Origin: Comamonadaceae bacterium UBA4962
Lineage (GTDB): Bacteria > Pseudomonadota > Gammaproteobacteria > Burkholderiales > Burkholderiaceae_C
NCBI GenBank assembly: GCA_002397315.1
Contig: DHAE01000004.1
Coordinates: 176,596 to 240,595, forward strand
DNA: 64,000 nucleotides
Direction of reading: 5' to 3'
How positions within the stretch are numbered: the stretch's first letter is position 1; each line of letters begins with the position of its first letter. Of this stretch, positions 51,831-59,205 are shown in pieces. The notes beneath the pieces are model-generated. The model was given only the letters and a program-made list of their open reading frames with translations, did not search any database and was not told the origin of the DNA. The position numbers and the translations under genes are program-made.

Positions 51831-52718
51831 ATGACGCGCGACGCAGCAGAAGACGCCATCGCCACCGGCCCCGCAGCCGCTCCCGAGCCGCCGCCGCAGG
51901 ACGCGCCGCCCGTGGTCGAGATCCGCGGCCTCTCCACCGTGTTCGGCAAGGGCGACGAGGCCTTCGCCGTGCACGAGAACCTCGACCTCACCGTGCGGCG
52001 CGGCGAGATCCTCGCGCTCGTGGGCGGATCGGGCACCGGCAAGACGGTGCTGCTGCGGCAGATGCTGGGGCTCACCCACCCGGCCAAGGGCTCCGTCACG
52101 GTGCTGGGCCGCCCCGCCGCCGAAATGGGCCGCGCGGGCGCCGCGAGCCGCGTGGGCATGCTGTTCCAGCACGGCGCGTTGTTCTCGGCCTTCAGCGTGC
52201 TCGACAACGTCGCCTTCGCGCTGCGCGAGCAGGGCACCCTGCCCAAGGACCTCATCGCCGATGCCGCCATGGTCAAGCTGCGCATGGTGGGCCTGAAGCC
52301 CGAGCACGCCACACGCAGCCCGTCGGACCTCTCGGGTGGCATGATCAAGCGCGTGGCGCTCGCGCGGGCCCTCGTCATGGACCCGCCGCTGCTGCTGCTC
52401 GACGAGCCCACCGCCGGCCTCGACCCGAACAGCTCCGACGAATTCTGCGAACTGCTGCGCGAACTCCATGCGGCGCTGGGCCTCACGGTGGTGATGGTCA
52501 CGCACGATCTGGACACCCTCTTCGCGCTCAGCACGCGTGTCGCCGTCCTCGCCGAAAAACGCGTCATCACCAGCGGCACGCCGCAGGAGGTGACGCGCTT
52601 CGAACATCCGTTCATTCAACACTTTTTCCTCGGGGAGCGCGGCCGCCGCGCGATGGCGCCCGCGCCCTCGGCGCCGTCCGCGCCGCCGGCCGCCGCCGCC
52701 CCCGAACAGGAGGCCTGA
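51831..52718 (+). CDS. MlaF-type lipid ABC transporter ATPase
   Basis: A 295-residue ATPase. Walker A G-G-S-G-T-G-K-T-V, Q-loop M-L-F-Q-H-G-A-L-F-S, signature L-S-G-G-M-I-K-R-V-A and Walker B L-L-L-L-D-E-P-T-A-G-L-D-P are intact, and the G-G-M-I-K-R form is specific to Mla/Mce ATPases. N- and C-terminal Ala/Pro-rich tails flank the core. It starts three bases after the permease stop, and its stop overlaps the next gene by one base. Confidence 0.9.
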   Translation: MTRDAAEDAIATGPAAAPEPPPQDAPPVVEIRGLSTVFGKGDEAFAVHENLDLTVRRGEILALVGGSGTGKTVLLRQMLGLTHPAKGSVTVLGRPAAEMGRAGAASRVGMLFQHGALFSAFSVLDNVAFALREQGTLPKDLIADAAMVKLRMVGLKPEHATRSPSDLSGGMIKRVALARALVMDPPLLLLDEPTAGLDPNSSDEFCELLRELHAALGLTVVMVTHDLDTLFALSTRVAVLAEKRVITSGTPQEVTRFEHPFIQHFFLGERGRRAMAPAPSAPSAPPAAAAPEQEA

Positions 52719-53701
52719 TGGAAAACAAGTCCCATGCCCTGGCCGCGGGCATCTTCGTGGTGGTGGTGGCGGCGTTGCTCGCCGGCCTGGGCCTGTGGCT
52801 CACGCGCGACCGGGCGAGCTACCAGCTCTATGAGCTCTCCACGCGCGAGAGCGTCGGCGGCCTGCAGCCGCAGGCGGCCGTGCGCTACAAGGGCGTCGCC
52901 GTGGGCAAGGTCACGCGCATCGGCTTCGATCCCGACGTGCCCGGCAACGTCCTGATCCGCATCGCCGTGAACGACCAGGCGCCCGTCACCCCCGCCACCT
53001 TCGCCGTGCTCGGCTACCAGGGCGTCACGGGCCTCGCCCACGTGCTGCTCGACGACGGCACGGCCCCGCAGCCGGCGGTGCCCCGCGGCTCCAGCGGCCT
53101 GCCGCGCCTGCCGCTCAAGAGCTCCCCGTTCAGCCAGCTCGCGGAGCAGGGCCCGGCCATCCTCGCGCAGGTGCAGCAGGCCACCGACCGCATCAACGAC
53201 CTGCTGGGCGACGAGAACCAGAAGCGCGTCAGCGTGGCGCTGGACAACCTCGCGCAGGCCGCCGGCAGCGCGAACACGCTCATGAAGCGGCTCGACGCCA
53301 CCGTGGAGCAGCGGCTCGATCCCGCCCTGGCCGCCGTGCCGGCCGTGGCGAGCGATGCGCGCGACACGCTCAAGGCCCTGCGGCAGGCCGGCACCAATGC
53401 CGGCGACGCGGCCAACGAGGTCAAGATCGCCGTGCGAAAACTCAGCGTCGAAGGCGGACCGATCGACAAGATCGCCGACAGCTCGGAATCGCTGTCGCTC
53501 GCCGCCGACCGCTTCGGCCGCGTGACCCTGCCGCGCCTGAACCATGCGGCGGACGAAACCTCGCGCGCCGTGCGCCGCCTGGGCCGCGCGGCCAGCAACC
53601 TCAGCGACAACCCGCAGTCGCTCATCTACGGATCCGGCCGCGCCGCGGGCGGCCCGGGCGAGCCCGGTTTCGAGGCGCCGGCGGCCGCGTCGGCACCGTG
53701 A
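52718..53701 (+). CDS. MCE-domain substrate-binding protein (MlaD-like)
   Basis: A 327-residue protein with an N-terminal membrane anchor (about 8-28) and one MCE domain (about 35-120: L-S-T-R-E-S-V-G-G-L-Q-P-Q-A-A-V-R-Y-K-G-V-A-V-G-K-V). A long helical periplasmic region (about 150-300) follows, with regularly spaced hydrophobic residues. MCE proteins form hexameric rings that carry lipids across the periplasm. The longer helical part resembles PqiB/YebT-type tunnels more than the short E. coli MlaD (183 residues). Confidence 0.85.
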   Translation: MENKSHALAAGIFVVVVAALLAGLGLWLTRDRASYQLYELSTRESVGGLQPQAAVRYKGVAVGKVTRIGFDPDVPGNVLIRIAVNDQAPVTPATFAVLGYQGVTGLAHVLLDDGTAPQPAVPRGSSGLPRLPLKSSPFSQLAEQGPAILAQVQQATDRINDLLGDENQKRVSVALDNLAQAAGSANTLMKRLDATVEQRLDPALAAVPAVASDARDTLKALRQAGTNAGDAANEVKIAVRKLSVEGGPIDKIADSSESLSLAADRFGRVTLPRLNHAADETSRAVRRLGRAASNLSDNPQSLIYGSGRAAGGPGEPGFEAPAAASAP

Positions 53702-53778
53702 ACCGGCAGTCCTCCCACCACCGAGCGCACGCATCCGCAGGCATCTCCCCCGCATCCCTGGACATGACGAGGAACGAC

Positions 53779-54465
53779 ATGGCACACCACGCAGTCACCC
53801 CCCGGGCCCGCACCCGCAGCCTCTGCGCCGCCGCAGCCCTCGCGGCCGCCGCGCTCATGGCGGGCTGCTCGGCGCTGCCGGCACCACCCGTCCGGGCCGA
53901 CGTCTACGACTTCGGCCCCGGCCTGCTGGCGCAGGCGCCATCGCCCTCATCCGCCGAGCGCGGTGCGCCGCTGCCGCCCATCGCATTGCCGGAGGTGGCC
54001 GTCGCCGGGCCGGTCGAAGGCAGCACCGCCGTGCTCTACCGCCTGGCCTACGACGACCCGCGCCATTTGCGCCCGTATGCACAGGCCCGCTGGAGCCAGC
54101 CGCCCGCGCAACTGGTGCAGCAGGCCATGCGCGACCAGCTCGGCCTGCGCCGGCCCGTGCTGCTGGGCGACGAAGGTGCATCGCAGCTCGTCGACACCGG
54201 CAAGCCGCCGACGGTGCTGCGCGTGGAAGTCGAAGAATTCAGCCAGGTCTTCCAGTCGCCCAAGGCCAGCACCGGCGTATTGCGCCTGCGGGCCTCCCTC
54301 GCCGATTCCACCCAGGCCGGCGAGAAGCTCGTCGCCCAGCGCGTCTTCGTCGTGCAGCGCCCGGCCCCCTCGCCCGACGCGAGCGGCGGCACCCGCGCCA
54401 TGGCCGAAGCGGCCGTGCAGGCGGCGCAGGAGGTGGCGCAGTGGGTGGAGCAGATGGGGCGGTGA
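53779..54465 (+). CDS. ABC-transport auxiliary lipoprotein (PqiC-like)
   Basis: A 228-residue lipoprotein of the ABC_trans_aux (PF03886) type. The signal peptide ends in the lipobox L-M-A-G-C, so the mature protein starts with a lipidated Cys. Downstream, T-A-V-L-Y-R and W-S-Q-P-P-A-Q-L-V-Q-Q-A-M-R match the family, which includes PqiC, an outer-membrane partner of MCE transporters. ATG 53779 with AGGAA upstream is preferred, but a GTG at 53698 overlapping the MCE stop (GTGA) and an ATG at 53764 are possible. Fourth gene of the lipid transport operon. Confidence 0.78.
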   Translation: MAHHAVTPRARTRSLCAAAALAAAALMAGCSALPAPPVRADVYDFGPGLLAQAPSPSSAERGAPLPPIALPEVAVAGPVEGSTAVLYRLAYDDPRHLRPYAQARWSQPPAQLVQQAMRDQLGLRRPVLLGDEGASQLVDTGKPPTVLRVEVEEFSQVFQSPKASTGVLRLRASLADSTQAGEKLVAQRVFVVQRPAPSPDASGGTRAMAEAAVQAAQEVAQWVEQMGR

Positions 54466-54532
54466 GTTGTTCAGCCACACGGCCCGGCAGGCGGTTCTTG
54501 CGAAACGCCGCACCGGGCGTGCGAGCAGCTCC

Positions 54533-55234
54533 TTACTGCTCCAACGATGCCAATTGGCGTCTCAATGTATCCAAGCTGTCTCGCCGAACCGGCATGAATT
54601 CTCGCACCGTGGTGCCGAGCGGCGGAGGATCGGCCAATTCGCGTTCGCAGAGCGCTATGTTGGAGCGGATGGCTTGGCGAGTTGGATGGGGTACGCTGTA
54701 ATGAGCACTTTCGGCGTGTCTCAGATAGTCAGCAAGAGTCAGGTGTGCACATTGGGTCAACAGTGGAATTTGTGCGCTGGCTTTCTCGAGGTTGAAAGCG
54801 CCGCAGCCAGGATAGATATAGAGCTGAAGAAGCCGCAGATGCGCATCGGGACTGCTTTGCGTGATGCGCAACATGGTTGTTTCCACCGTGCGTGCGTCGA
54901 AGCCGGGAATCCGGTCGCAATATCCAAGCATTTCTCCCCGCAGATCCAGGCCGTCACGGGCACCGTGCATGGCACGCAATTGCCACATCCGCGCCTCTGA
55001 TTCTTTCTGTGCCGTTTCAAGATGGCTCGCATATGCCCATTGCGCAGCGTTGTCTCCTCGTTCGGCCCGCTCTTTTATCCGCATCAGGCAGATACCGTGA
55101 TAGGAGTGCTCGTCCTGTTGGTCGCAATGTGCGCTGTCGATCCACCACCAGATGGTGTAGGTCACCATCAGGGTGGAGATGAGCAGGAGCCATTTGGCGC
55201 CGCATCCGATGCGGTTCCACCATCGCAGTTTCAT
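54533..55234 (-). CDS. Membrane-anchored protein, partner of the caspase-like gene
   Basis: A 233-residue protein of no known family to me. A short basic N-terminus leads into one transmembrane helix (about 13-32, rich in Leu, Ile and Trp). The remaining 200 residues are predicted outside the cytoplasm, helical, and Cys-containing (Cys37, Cys49 and others). The stretch A-E-R-G-D-N-A-A-Q-W-A-Y-A-S-H-L recalls a Sel1/TPR-like repeat. Its ATG overlaps the stop of the caspase-like frame as ATGA, so the two were translated together. Base composition is AT-richer than the neighbours. An immunity or regulatory partner of the protease is a hypothesis from this pairing. Confidence 0.65.
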   Translation of the reverse strand: MKLRWWNRIGCGAKWLLLISTLMVTYTIWWWIDSAHCDQQDEHSYHGICLMRIKERAERGDNAAQWAYASHLETAQKESEARMWQLRAMHGARDGLDLRGEMLGYCDRIPGFDARTVETTMLRITQSSPDAHLRLLQLYIYPGCGAFNLEKASAQIPLLTQCAHLTLADYLRHAESAHYSVPHPTRQAIRSNIALCERELADPPPLGTTVREFMPVRRDSLDTLRRQLASLEQ

Positions 55235-55892
55235 TGTTTCCTCAATATCTCTTCTGCCGACCGACCGGTGACGGGCCGACCGCCATCACGTGGCGAAGTG
55301 CGAGTGGTGGCAATGGGTTCACCGTCCGGCCCCCAGGTTCGCCATTGTCCCGGGCGCAGGAGGTTGGGGACAGCCAGACGTTCCAAGATGCCAGGCAGCT
55401 TTTCGAAGGCGCCTTGACCAATGGCGGGGCCTCCTAGCGCGTGGTTCCAAGTGGTGGTGGTCGGGGCTGTGACGTGAGTGTGCAACTGTCTGGCCAGCGC
55501 GCTGGCAACGCCGTCAGGCGTTGCTCCTGCATTGCAAGCGTCTATCAAAATGGGTTGTCTGTGCCATATGCCGCTGGCGAGTATGACACGGGCGATCTCT
55601 CCGATATTCGATACCCCCTGCAGGCGGTGCGCATTCGCGTGGGCGAATAGGTAAAGGTATTCCTGAACACCGCGTTCTCGCAAACCTGACAAATACAGAG
55701 CTTTGTCTGCGGGTTGAATGAGGATGATCTTTTTGCGAACAGGATCGATGGTCGCGATCTTCTGTACGAATTTACGTGATTCATCCAATCCTCGAACACC
55801 AGCTTGGACAACCCCTTCCCCGGTCCGTATTGAATCGTCCCATTCTCGATGGGCTCCGCAGGTCCCTCCCGGAACCAATAGGCAAGCGACAT
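55231..55892 (-). pseudogene. Frameshifted caspase-like (clan CD) protease gene
   Basis: Two minus-strand frames fit together as one protein. From ATG 55892 the first about 38 codons read as ordinary protein (M-S-L-A-Y-W-F-R-E-G-P-A-E-P-I-E-N-G, then S-K-L-V-F-E-D-W). After about 55780 the convincing sequence continues in the -1 frame (R-K-F-V-Q-K-I-A-T-I-D-P) to the stop at 55231. The second part has L-Y-L-F-A-H-A-N-A-H and, about 45 residues on, I-L-I-D-A-C-N-A-G, the His and Cys spacing of caspase-fold peptidases. Restoring one ATGA/GAAT unit at the ATGAATCA site would join the frames. A 233-codon frame from 55932 is open throughout but its first 45 residues look non-coding. Sequencing error is an alternative to true decay. 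Confidence 0.6.
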
Positions 55893-56316
55893 TGTTCTTC
55901 TTTCTGCCCGCACAGGGGCATGGGCCACGCACCGCTCACGGTGAGCGCGCCGGTGGCGCATGCCCGTCCATCCCGCAGGCACGCGCGCCGCACTGTGCCG
56001 CAACTGCCGTGTTTTTTAGACCCCGCTGACCCCTGCATTTCGGCATGCAGAACATTCCCGCCAAGCCCCTGGACAGGCGCGGCGCGATGGTGCAGGCGAG
56101 CCGACTCGTCCGGTGCGGCACGTCCGCTGCTCAGGCCAGGACCCGGCGGCGTGCCCCACCCTCAACGGCGCGCTGCACGGCGCGCGGGAAGGCCCCTGCA
56201 CGCAGCGGGGGCGTACACCCCGCTCCGGCAGCCACGGCCGGGCGCGCGGCACAATCCTTAACCTGCCGCCGGTCCTCCATCTCCTTCCCGGCGGGTCACC
56301 GGAGCCACGCATTCCC
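55893..56316. other. 424-base stretch without a recognised gene
   Basis: Between the caspase-like gene and the CysH-like gene. It is GC-rich in the right half and contains one TTTTTT run near 56015 without a clear hairpin. Frames here look like noise. It must hold the promoters of both divergent neighbours, but I cannot place them. Confidence 0.5.
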
Positions 56317-56940
56317 ATGAGCAGCATCGACCTCGCACAGATCAACGCCGAACTCGGCCGCAACGCGCAGGGCCTCGTGGACTGGGCCATCGGCCTGGGC
56401 CAGCCCGCCATCGTCACCACCAACTTCCGGCCGTTCGAGGCCGTGATCCTGCATATGTGCACGCGGGCCCGGCCGGACATTCCGGTGGTGTGGATGGACA
56501 ACGGCTACAACACCGAGGCGACCTACCGCTATGCCGACGAGGTGGCGCGCCTGCTGAACCTCGACCTGCGCATCTACCTGCCCAAGCGCTCGCGCGCCCA
56601 CCGCGAGGCCGTGGACGGCCCCACGCCCGCGCTGGACGATCCGCGCCACGCCGCCTTCACGGAAGAGGTCAAGCTCGAGCCCTTCGCGCGCGCCCTGCGC
56701 GAGACGGCGCCCAAGGTCTGGTTCACTGCGCTGCGCGCCACCGACACCGCCGTGCGCGCGCAGATGGACCCGGTGAGCGTGAACCCCGACGGCCTCATCA
56801 AGGTCGCGCCGCTGCTGCACTGGAGCTCCAAGGACCTGCACGAATACTGCAAGGCGCACGGCCTGCCGAACAACTTCGATTACATGGACCCCACGAAGGG
56901 CGAGGACAACCGCGAGTGCGGGCTCCACCTGTCGCATTGA
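56317..56940 (+). CDS. CysH-like PAPS/APS reductase family protein
   Basis: A 207-residue adenine nucleotide alpha-hydrolase-like reductase of the CysH family, which reduces (adenylyl)sulfate to sulfite. The C-terminal E-C-G-L-H carries the catalytic Cys. V-V-W-M-D-N-G-Y-N-T-E-A-T-Y-R-Y-A-D-E corresponds to the D-T-G-Y-x-F-x-E-T-Y-x-F motif. The two Cys-Cys pairs that bind the [4Fe-4S] cluster in APS reductases are missing, and the nucleotide loop reads T-T-N-F-R-P rather than S-F-G. It is also shorter than typical CysH (about 240). It may therefore be a PAPS-type enzyme or a divergent paralogue; no other sulfur-assimilation genes are nearby. Confidence 0.72.
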   Translation: MSSIDLAQINAELGRNAQGLVDWAIGLGQPAIVTTNFRPFEAVILHMCTRARPDIPVVWMDNGYNTEATYRYADEVARLLNLDLRIYLPKRSRAHREAVDGPTPALDDPRHAAFTEEVKLEPFARALRETAPKVWFTALRATDTAVRAQMDPVSVNPDGLIKVAPLLHWSSKDLHEYCKAHGLPNNFDYMDPTKGEDNRECGLHLSH

Positions 56941-56975
56941 GGTTCCCCGGACGCGTCGGCGCCGGAACGATCCGA

Positions 56976-57000
56976 GGGCATGCGCGCATGCCCTTTTTTT
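56976..57000 (+). terminator. Intrinsic terminator of the CysH-like gene
   Basis: The perfect palindrome GGGCATGCGCGCATGCCC is followed by seven T, 35 bases after the stop codon. A textbook factor-independent terminator. Confidence 0.9.
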
Positions 57001-57169
57001 ATGGCTGCGTACCCACGCGTCGAGTAGTCCTGGGCTGACGCGGCCATATCCGGCGTACCTACGCGACGGTGGCGGGCCGACTTTTACAGTCTCTTCCATC
57101 GCAACCCGCAGGGTTCCACACCGCACCGGGGTGGATGGGGGAAGCGACGTACCAGAGAGAGGATCGTCC

Positions 57170-57388
57170 ATGAACGAAGACACCATCAAGGGCAACTGGA
57201 AGCAATTCACCGGCAAGATCAAGGAGCAATGGGGCAAGCTGACCGACGACGACCTGGATGTCGTGGCCGGCAAGCGCGACCAGTTCCTCGGCAAGCTGCA
57301 GGAGCGCCAGGGCCTGGCCCGCGACGCGGCCGAGAAGGAACTCAAGGACTGGCAGGACCGCCATCCGGATTTCCGCTTCGACAAGTAA
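57170..57388 (+). CDS. CsbD-like general stress protein
   Basis: A 72-residue CsbD-family protein: M-N-E-D-T-I-K-G-N-W-K-Q-F-T-G-K-I-K at the start, then W-G-K-L-T-D-D-D-L-D-V-V-A-G-K-R-D-Q-F-L-G-K-L-Q. The family is small, hydrophilic and stress-induced, but its biochemical role is not established. AGAGAGAGGA just upstream at good spacing sets the start. It is followed 105 bases later by a periplasmic protein gene. Confidence 0.92.
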   Translation: MNEDTIKGNWKQFTGKIKEQWGKLTDDDLDVVAGKRDQFLGKLQERQGLARDAAEKELKDWQDRHPDFRFDK

Positions 57389-57493
57389 TCCCGGCTGTCC
57401 GAACTCTCCCTTCACAACACATCGGCCGCCGGGGCACACGCTCCGGAAGCCTTCGAAAAAACCAACCCACTTCACTCACCTGAGGAGAAAACA

Positions 57494-58072
57494 ATGAAGC
57501 ACGCACGCAATCTGCTCGCCCTGGCCGTCGCCGGTCTGCTCGCCACGTCCGGCATGGCCATGACCAAGGAAGAACACAAGGCCGGCAACGACCGCATCTC
57601 CGCCGACTACAAGGCCGCCAAGGCCAAGTGCGACGCCATGACCGGCAACGCCAAGGACGTCTGCCAGAAGGAAGCCAAGGGCAACGAGAAGATCGCCAAG
57701 GCCGAGCTGGAAGCCCAGTACAAGCCCAGCGACAAGAACACCTACAAGGTCGCCGAAGCCCGTGCCGACGCCGCCTACGACGTCGCCAAGGAAAAGTGCG
57801 ATGACCTGCAGGGCGACGCCAAGAACGTGTGCCAGAAGGATGCCAAGGCGGCCCACGTGAAGGCCAAGGAAGACGCCAAGGTGGCACGCGCCCAGGCCAA
57901 GCCCGCCGACTCGATGGCCGAGAAGAACGCCAAGGTGGCGGAAACCAAGAAGGACGCCGCCGAAGAGAAGCGCGAAGCCGACTACAAGGCCGCCAAGGAG
58001 CGCTGCGACACGATGAGCGGCGACGCCAAGGACAAGTGCGTCGCCGACGCCAAGCGCATGTACAACCAGTAA
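57494..58072 (+). CDS. Periplasmic Lys/Ala-rich protein with three Cys-pair repeats
   Basis: A 192-residue secreted protein. The signal peptide (N-L-L-A-L-A-V-A-G-L-L-A-T-S-G-M-A) is followed by a highly charged helical chain rich in Ala, Lys, Asp and Glu. Three copies of C-D-x-[ML]-x-G-[DN]-A-K-[DN]-x-C place two Cys ten residues apart within D-Y-K-A-A-K-like helices, probably disulfides closing helical hairpins. Similar proteins are common but unnamed in betaproteobacteria. TGAGGAGAAAACA upstream is a strong ribosome site. Located after CsbD, so possibly also stress-related. Confidence 0.82.
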   Translation: MKHARNLLALAVAGLLATSGMAMTKEEHKAGNDRISADYKAAKAKCDAMTGNAKDVCQKEAKGNEKIAKAELEAQYKPSDKNTYKVAEARADAAYDVAKEKCDDLQGDAKNVCQKDAKAAHVKAKEDAKVARAQAKPADSMAEKNAKVAETKKDAAEEKREADYKAAKERCDTMSGDAKDKCVADAKRMYNQ

Positions 58073-58118
58073 GCCACACTGGTGGGAACCATGGCACGCC
58101 ACGCCATGGTCCTCTGTG

Positions 58119-58157
58119 GGCCGAGGTCTTCCGTTCGGAGGGCTTCGGCCTTTTTTT
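58119..58157 (+). terminator. Intrinsic terminator after the Cys-repeat protein
   Basis: A 15-bp stem with three G-U pairs (GGCCGAGGTCTTCCG against CGGAGGGCTTCGGCC) runs into seven T, 47 bases after the stop. A second, T-less hairpin built on ACCATGGC/GCCATGGT precedes it. Confidence 0.85.
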
Positions 58158-58281
58158 GTGGGCCAATCCATTCCTGGGGTTTCGCCACCGCAGGGCCGCA
58201 AGGCTGACCTGCGTCAAATCCGCGCCGGTGCGCAGCGCCTAAGCTGCGTCGCACCCTGAACGCCACGGATTGGAGAGACGC

Positions 58282-58797
58282 ATGGCCGCATTGCAATGGT
58301 CGGAGGGCCTGGCCCTGGACCTGCCCCTCATGGACGACACGCACGAGGAATTCGTCGCGCTGCTGGCCGCCGTCGAAGCGGCGGACGACGCGGCGCTGCT
58401 GCCCGCATGGCGCGCGCTCGTGGCGCACACCAAAGGGCATTTCGCGCGGGAAGACGCCTGGATGGCGGCCACCCGCTTCGCCTCCGGCAACTGCCACAGC
58501 CTGCAGCACAAGGTGGTGCTGCAGGTGATGGGCGAGGGCACGGCCCGCGCCGAAGCCGGCGAGCCCGCCGTGCTGCGCCACATGGCCGGCGAACTGGCGG
58601 TCTGGTTCCCCCAGCACACGCAGACCATGGATGCCGCGCTGGCCCTGCATCTGCGCCGCGTGGGCTACGACCCCGCCAGCGGCACCGTGCATGCGCCGGA
58701 CGCGCTGCCGGCCGAGCCCATCCACGGCTGCGGCGGGGCGTGCTCCAGCGATCTGGCCGAGCCGGAGGCCGAGCGCCGGTGGGCTGCGGCGGCTTGA
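58282..58797 (+). CDS. Bacteriohemerythrin
   Basis: A 171-residue hemerythrin-domain protein that binds O2 or iron with a non-heme di-iron site. Ligand candidates are visible in order: D-D-T-H-E-E-F, H-T-K-G-H-F-A-R-E-D, H-S-L-Q-H-K-V and W-F-P-Q-H-T-x-T-M-D. A C-terminal extension of about 45 residues, with G-C-G-G-A-C, goes beyond the usual domain and might bind metal or form a disulfide. GGAGAG upstream supports ATG 58282 rather than TTG 58270. Confidence 0.85.
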   Translation: MAALQWSEGLALDLPLMDDTHEEFVALLAAVEAADDAALLPAWRALVAHTKGHFAREDAWMAATRFASGNCHSLQHKVVLQVMGEGTARAEAGEPAVLRHMAGELAVWFPQHTQTMDAALALHLRRVGYDPASGTVHAPDALPAEPIHGCGGACSSDLAEPEAERRWAAAA

Positions 58798-58869
58798 ACG
58801 GGCCTGCCCCCTCGGCGTGCCCTGGCGCGGCATCGGATGCGCAGATGCCGCGCCGGGCCGTGTCCATGC

Positions 58870-59205
58870 TTACACGCGTGGCCGTTCCAGGCGCAGTGCC
58901 GCCATGCGCCAGGCCAGCATGCGGAGGGACTGCGTGAATCCCGGGCTGGACATCGGCCGCATGCGGGCCGTACGGAGCACGGCCTGCTTCGCGGTGCGCA
59001 GGGCGTCCCGGTCCCGCGCTTCCCACGCCGGCAGCAGACGGTCGCGATAGCGCTCCAGCCGGGCCGCCTCCTCGGGACTCAGGGGCGCGGGGGACGTGGC
59101 CGCTCCACAGGGCTGCTCTCCCGACAGGTAGCCCGACCAGGCCGCAGCGCCGTGGCGGGATGCCGCGGCACTGGCGGCGGGGAGGGTGACATCTTTCCCG
59201 GTCAT
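58870..59205 (-). CDS. Small protein coupled to creD, unknown function
   Basis: A 111-residue soluble protein I do not recognise. An Ala/Ser/Gly-rich N-terminal third is followed by a helical, basic region: L-S-P-E-E-A-A-R-L-E-R-Y-R-D-R-L-L-P-A-W-E-A-R-D-R-D-A-L and W-R-M-A-A-L-R-L. Its ATG overlaps the creD stop as ATGA, so it is translated with creD and belongs to that operon. No catalytic motif is seen. Confidence 0.62.
   Translation of the reverse strand: MTGKDVTLPAASAAASRHGAAAWSGYLSGEQPCGAATSPAPLSPEEAARLERYRDRLLPAWEARDRDALRTAKQAVLRTARMRPMSSPGFTQSLRMLAWRMAALRLERPRV

Noticed and set aside
55545..56003. A 152-codon minus-strand frame upstream of and overlapping the caspase-like gene as a separate gene
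   Set aside because: Only the part from ATG 55892 to about 55780 looks like protein, and it continues naturally into the other frame. Beyond 55780 it becomes Ser/Arg-rich noise. It is better treated as the 5' part of one frameshifted gene.
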